Part shown: piece by piece, positions 60,751 through 64,000 of the stretch
How positions within the stretch are numbered: the stretch's first letter is position 1
Layout: each line of letters opens with the position of its first letter
Source of the DNA: Cephalopachus bancanus
Lineage: Eukaryota; Chordata; Mammalia; Primates; Tarsiidae
Assembly (NCBI GenBank): GCA_027257055.1
Contig: JAPVLO010000007.1
Location: 8,928,001 to 8,992,000, forward strand
Length of the DNA: 64,000 nt
Direction of reading: 5' to 3'
The notes under the pieces: generated by a model
The model's database searches: none
What the model was told of the DNA's origin: nothing
What the model saw: only the letters and a program-made list of their open reading frames with translations
Translations under genes and position numbers: made by a program

Positions 60751-61590
60751 CCTGGAGCTGGAAAGGGAAGTGCCCAGACCAACATCTCCAGGCTGTCCCC
60801 CTCCAGTGGACATGGATGAACAATGGAGGCCATGCTGCCTCGAAGGGCAGAGAACAGGGAAAGAGCAGACTGCTCTGGGGACTGCACAGAGAGCTGCCGT
60901 TCCAGATACTCCAGCTTTGCTTCCCTTATCACCCCTGCAGTGACATGAGGAGCTTGGGTGATCCTGCCCCCCTCTCCGGCCTCCTCTGACCCAAGACACA
61001 TTACCCACCACCTTCGGCACCTTTCTGCCTCCTCCCCAGGGTTGAATTCACAGAGGAAATCTGAAAATAAAACCCAGGCTGCCTGGGAGAAAGGAGGCTT
61101 GGGTTTTGCCAACACAATGTGCAGTAAAAATATCTCTCTTTTAAGAAAGAGAGAGAGAAATCTGAAGACTCGAGATCAGTAACATGTAATTATCATCTGG
61201 TTTGGGTGGAGAGTTCTAATAGTTTCCAGAAAAACACATGAACAAGGAGTGCGTTTTCCAAGGCAGAGAGATCTGTGCTCCAGCAGCGCCATCTTGGAAA
61301 CTGTGCGGTCCTTGAGGCCTCCCCAGGCAGAGTGAGAAGCCACCAGCCTCCCTGTCTCCTTCCTTACCTCCTTTGCCTTCCGCACTGGACGGGAGGGCTT
61401 GAGAATAGAAACAGCCTGTGAACTCTGCCCCAGCAGGCTCAGCTCAGGACCAGGCGAATAGATATTGGACACACTAGAAGGTGCAGGGAAGATGTCTTAG
61501 CTTCTTCCTTGGGGATGGCAAAGCCTTCAGGTGACAGGGACAGCAAGATCCCTGCAAATTTCTGTTGTCCTTTATTCTGAAGCAAGAGAA
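60751..61590. other. intergenic, nothing recognised
   Basis: No exon or repeat is recognised here. In human the next gene in this direction is ZBP1, but no ZBP1 exon is visible to me in this window. Confidence 0.4.
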
Positions 61591-61599
61591 CCCTAATTT

Positions 61600-62440
<841 letters not shown>

Positions 62441-62959
62441 TTAAAGGCAGTCCTTAGAGTCAAAATGAGCTAAAAGATCTCGTAAATTGAGAGGAGAAAT
62501 ACAATAACCCAACTCTTTAAAAGGAATCCTCCACTCGGCGAGGTGAGAGTCTCCAGGAGGCTCCCAGCTTCGACTTCAGACAAGCCGCGGGTGTGATGGA
62601 AGGTGGAACGGCCCACAGCAACTTCTGCTTCTTTTTCTTTCCCTCCTGCTCCTTGGTGGGTTCACTGGCTTCTCCTGGTACCCATGGCAGTGTGGAGAAG
62701 ACGCATCACACCTTCTAATTTATGGAAGCCTCGTGAGCGTGTACCCAGCGTGGATAGAAATGCTCTTTCTTGTGTATTATCTCTGTTTTACAGCTGGAGA
62801 AACTGAGGATCAGGGAGGCGATGCAGCTGGGGAGCCCTGGAGAAGGGGACAAGACGGAGCCCTTGTCTGGGAACCTCCCTGCGTGCTGGGCCTCCCCCAC
62901 CACAGCAGTTCGCGGCAGAGCGGCCGAGGCTGTCGGGTCCACGGGTGGCTTCAGGACGG

Positions 62960-63562
62960 GGGCTCAGGAGACGGGAAGGGCCATCCAATCACAGTCCAGA
63001 TGGAGATGGGGGACAGGAAGGGTCATCCAGTCAGGTCGAGATGAGGGGTGGAAAGAGCCGTCCAATCTCAGTCCAGATGGAGGCGGGGGACAGGAAGGGC
63101 CATCCAAGCCCTGTCCAGATGGGGGTTGGGGGACGGAAAGGGACGTCCAGTCACTGTCCGGATGGAGATGGGGGACGGGAAGGGCCATCTAATGACTGTC
63201 CAGTTGGGGGTTGGAGGACGAGAAGGGCCATCCAATCACAGTCCAGATGGGAGTGGGGGAAGGGAAGGGCCATCCAATCACGGTACAGATTAGGCTCAAG
63301 GGAGGAGAAGGGCCGTCCGTCGCCGTCCGGACGGGGCTGGGGGACAGGCAGGGCCATCCAACCACTGTCCAGATGGGGGTAGCCGATGGGAAGGGCCATC
63401 CAATTACTGTCCTGATGGGGCTGGCGGGATAGGAAGGGAAGGGCCATCCAATCAGTCCAGATTAGGCTCAAGGGACGAGAAGGGCCATCCCGGCGCTGTC
63501 CGGATGGGGGTGGGCGACGGGAAGGGCCATGCAACCACTGTCCTGATGAGGCTGGGGGACGG
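62960..63562 (+). repeat. 42-bp minisatellite
   Basis: About 14 copies of a unit built around gacgggaagggccatccaat and cagtccagatgggg. As 42 is a multiple of three, several frames stay open on both strands (14-residue periodic translations). These are not taken as genes. Confidence 0.92.
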
Positions 63563-64000
63563 GAGGACCTGTGTCAAGGCCAACCCTGAGGCCAGGCCGG
63601 TGGAGCACGAAAAGCGAAGCAGGAAGCTTAGCCTGAGCGTCGGGCGGCACCGATTCCTCCCAGCAAAAATGAGAAAAGGAGGGATGGACCACAAGAACAG
63701 GGAATGAAGGAGGACGAGGCGGCGGGCGGGTGGGCGTGTCTTGGACCCTGAGCCCTCTTTAAGTCTAGAGCCTCCCATGGAGGGGTGGGAGATCCCCCCA
63801 AATCAGAGGGGACTGGAGCCAAGGTGGGCTTGAGCCCTGGTCGGTGAGCGGGCGCCACCCAGTGGCCAGACCGGGCACGGCGCCCCCTCACCCTCCCCCA
63901 GCCGTCCGGGAGGGGGTCTCTGCCTTCGGGACTCGGGGCCCCACCCAGAGGGCGCCTCTGTCATCTCTCTCAACACCCCACGACCCTGCATTTCAAGAGT
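63563..64000. other. GC-rich end of the window
   Basis: No exon or repeat is recognised. Open frames on the minus strand (about 63452-63778) have no known domain. Confidence 0.4.

Noticed and set aside
62945..63382. A 145-residue plus-strand open frame with 14-residue repeats, which looks like a repeat protein.
   Set aside because: It is explained by the 42-bp minisatellite. Other frames and the opposite strand are equally open, and no start context or domain supports a gene.

Overview
The window is nuclear DNA of a primate. It has GT-AG introns, dozens of Alu elements, LINE-1, MIR, MaLR LTRs and old DNA transposons, and very little coding sequence. The Alus are either old AluJ-like copies or belong to a fresher dimeric family with its own diagnostic changes. 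I see no AluS or AluY copies. That, plus small protein differences from human, points to a strepsirrhine (lemur or loris group) rather than a monkey or ape. This species call is inference.

Only one functional protein-coding gene is evident: PMEPA1 (TMEPAI) on the plus strand. Its first coding exon lies upstream of the window. Bases 1-17827 are the end of the large first intron, with a degenerate tandem repeat, AluJ copies, a MER20-like element, MIR fragments and GC-rich, G-quadruplex-like tracts, but no exon I can recognise. Three coding exons follow: 17828-17982 (transmembrane segment), 21736-21789, and 22097-22642 (both WW-binding PY motifs, the SMAD-interaction motif and the stop codon). 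Together they give 250 intact residues. A long 3' UTR follows, with polyadenylation signals near 23.56 kb and 26.06 kb.

From 26.1 kb to the end the DNA is intergenic and repeat-dense. At 30.5-34.9 kb an old interspersed repeat has been expanded into a minisatellite of about 60 bp units; the first few units are inverted and two Alus have inserted into it. At 35.4-46.6 kb an old antisense LINE-1 has been split by a nested stack of insertions: five Alus, a processed pseudogene of necdin (NDN), two MaLR LTRs, a MULE-like DNA transposon with a 10 bp target duplication, and a fold-back mariner. A second antisense LINE-1 covers 47.4-49.6 kb. From 49.7 kb onward there are Alus, LTRs and MIRs, and two more minisatellites (32-33 bp units at 55.97-56.33 kb; 42 bp units at 62.96-63.56 kb).

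I found no RNA gene other than Pol III-derived SINEs, no CRISPR array, no bacterial-type operon and no second active gene. The most noteworthy signals are the necdin retrocopy, the fold-back mariner, the MULE with preserved target duplication, the minisatellite born inside a transposon, and paired base changes in the younger Alu family that strengthen two RNA hairpins.
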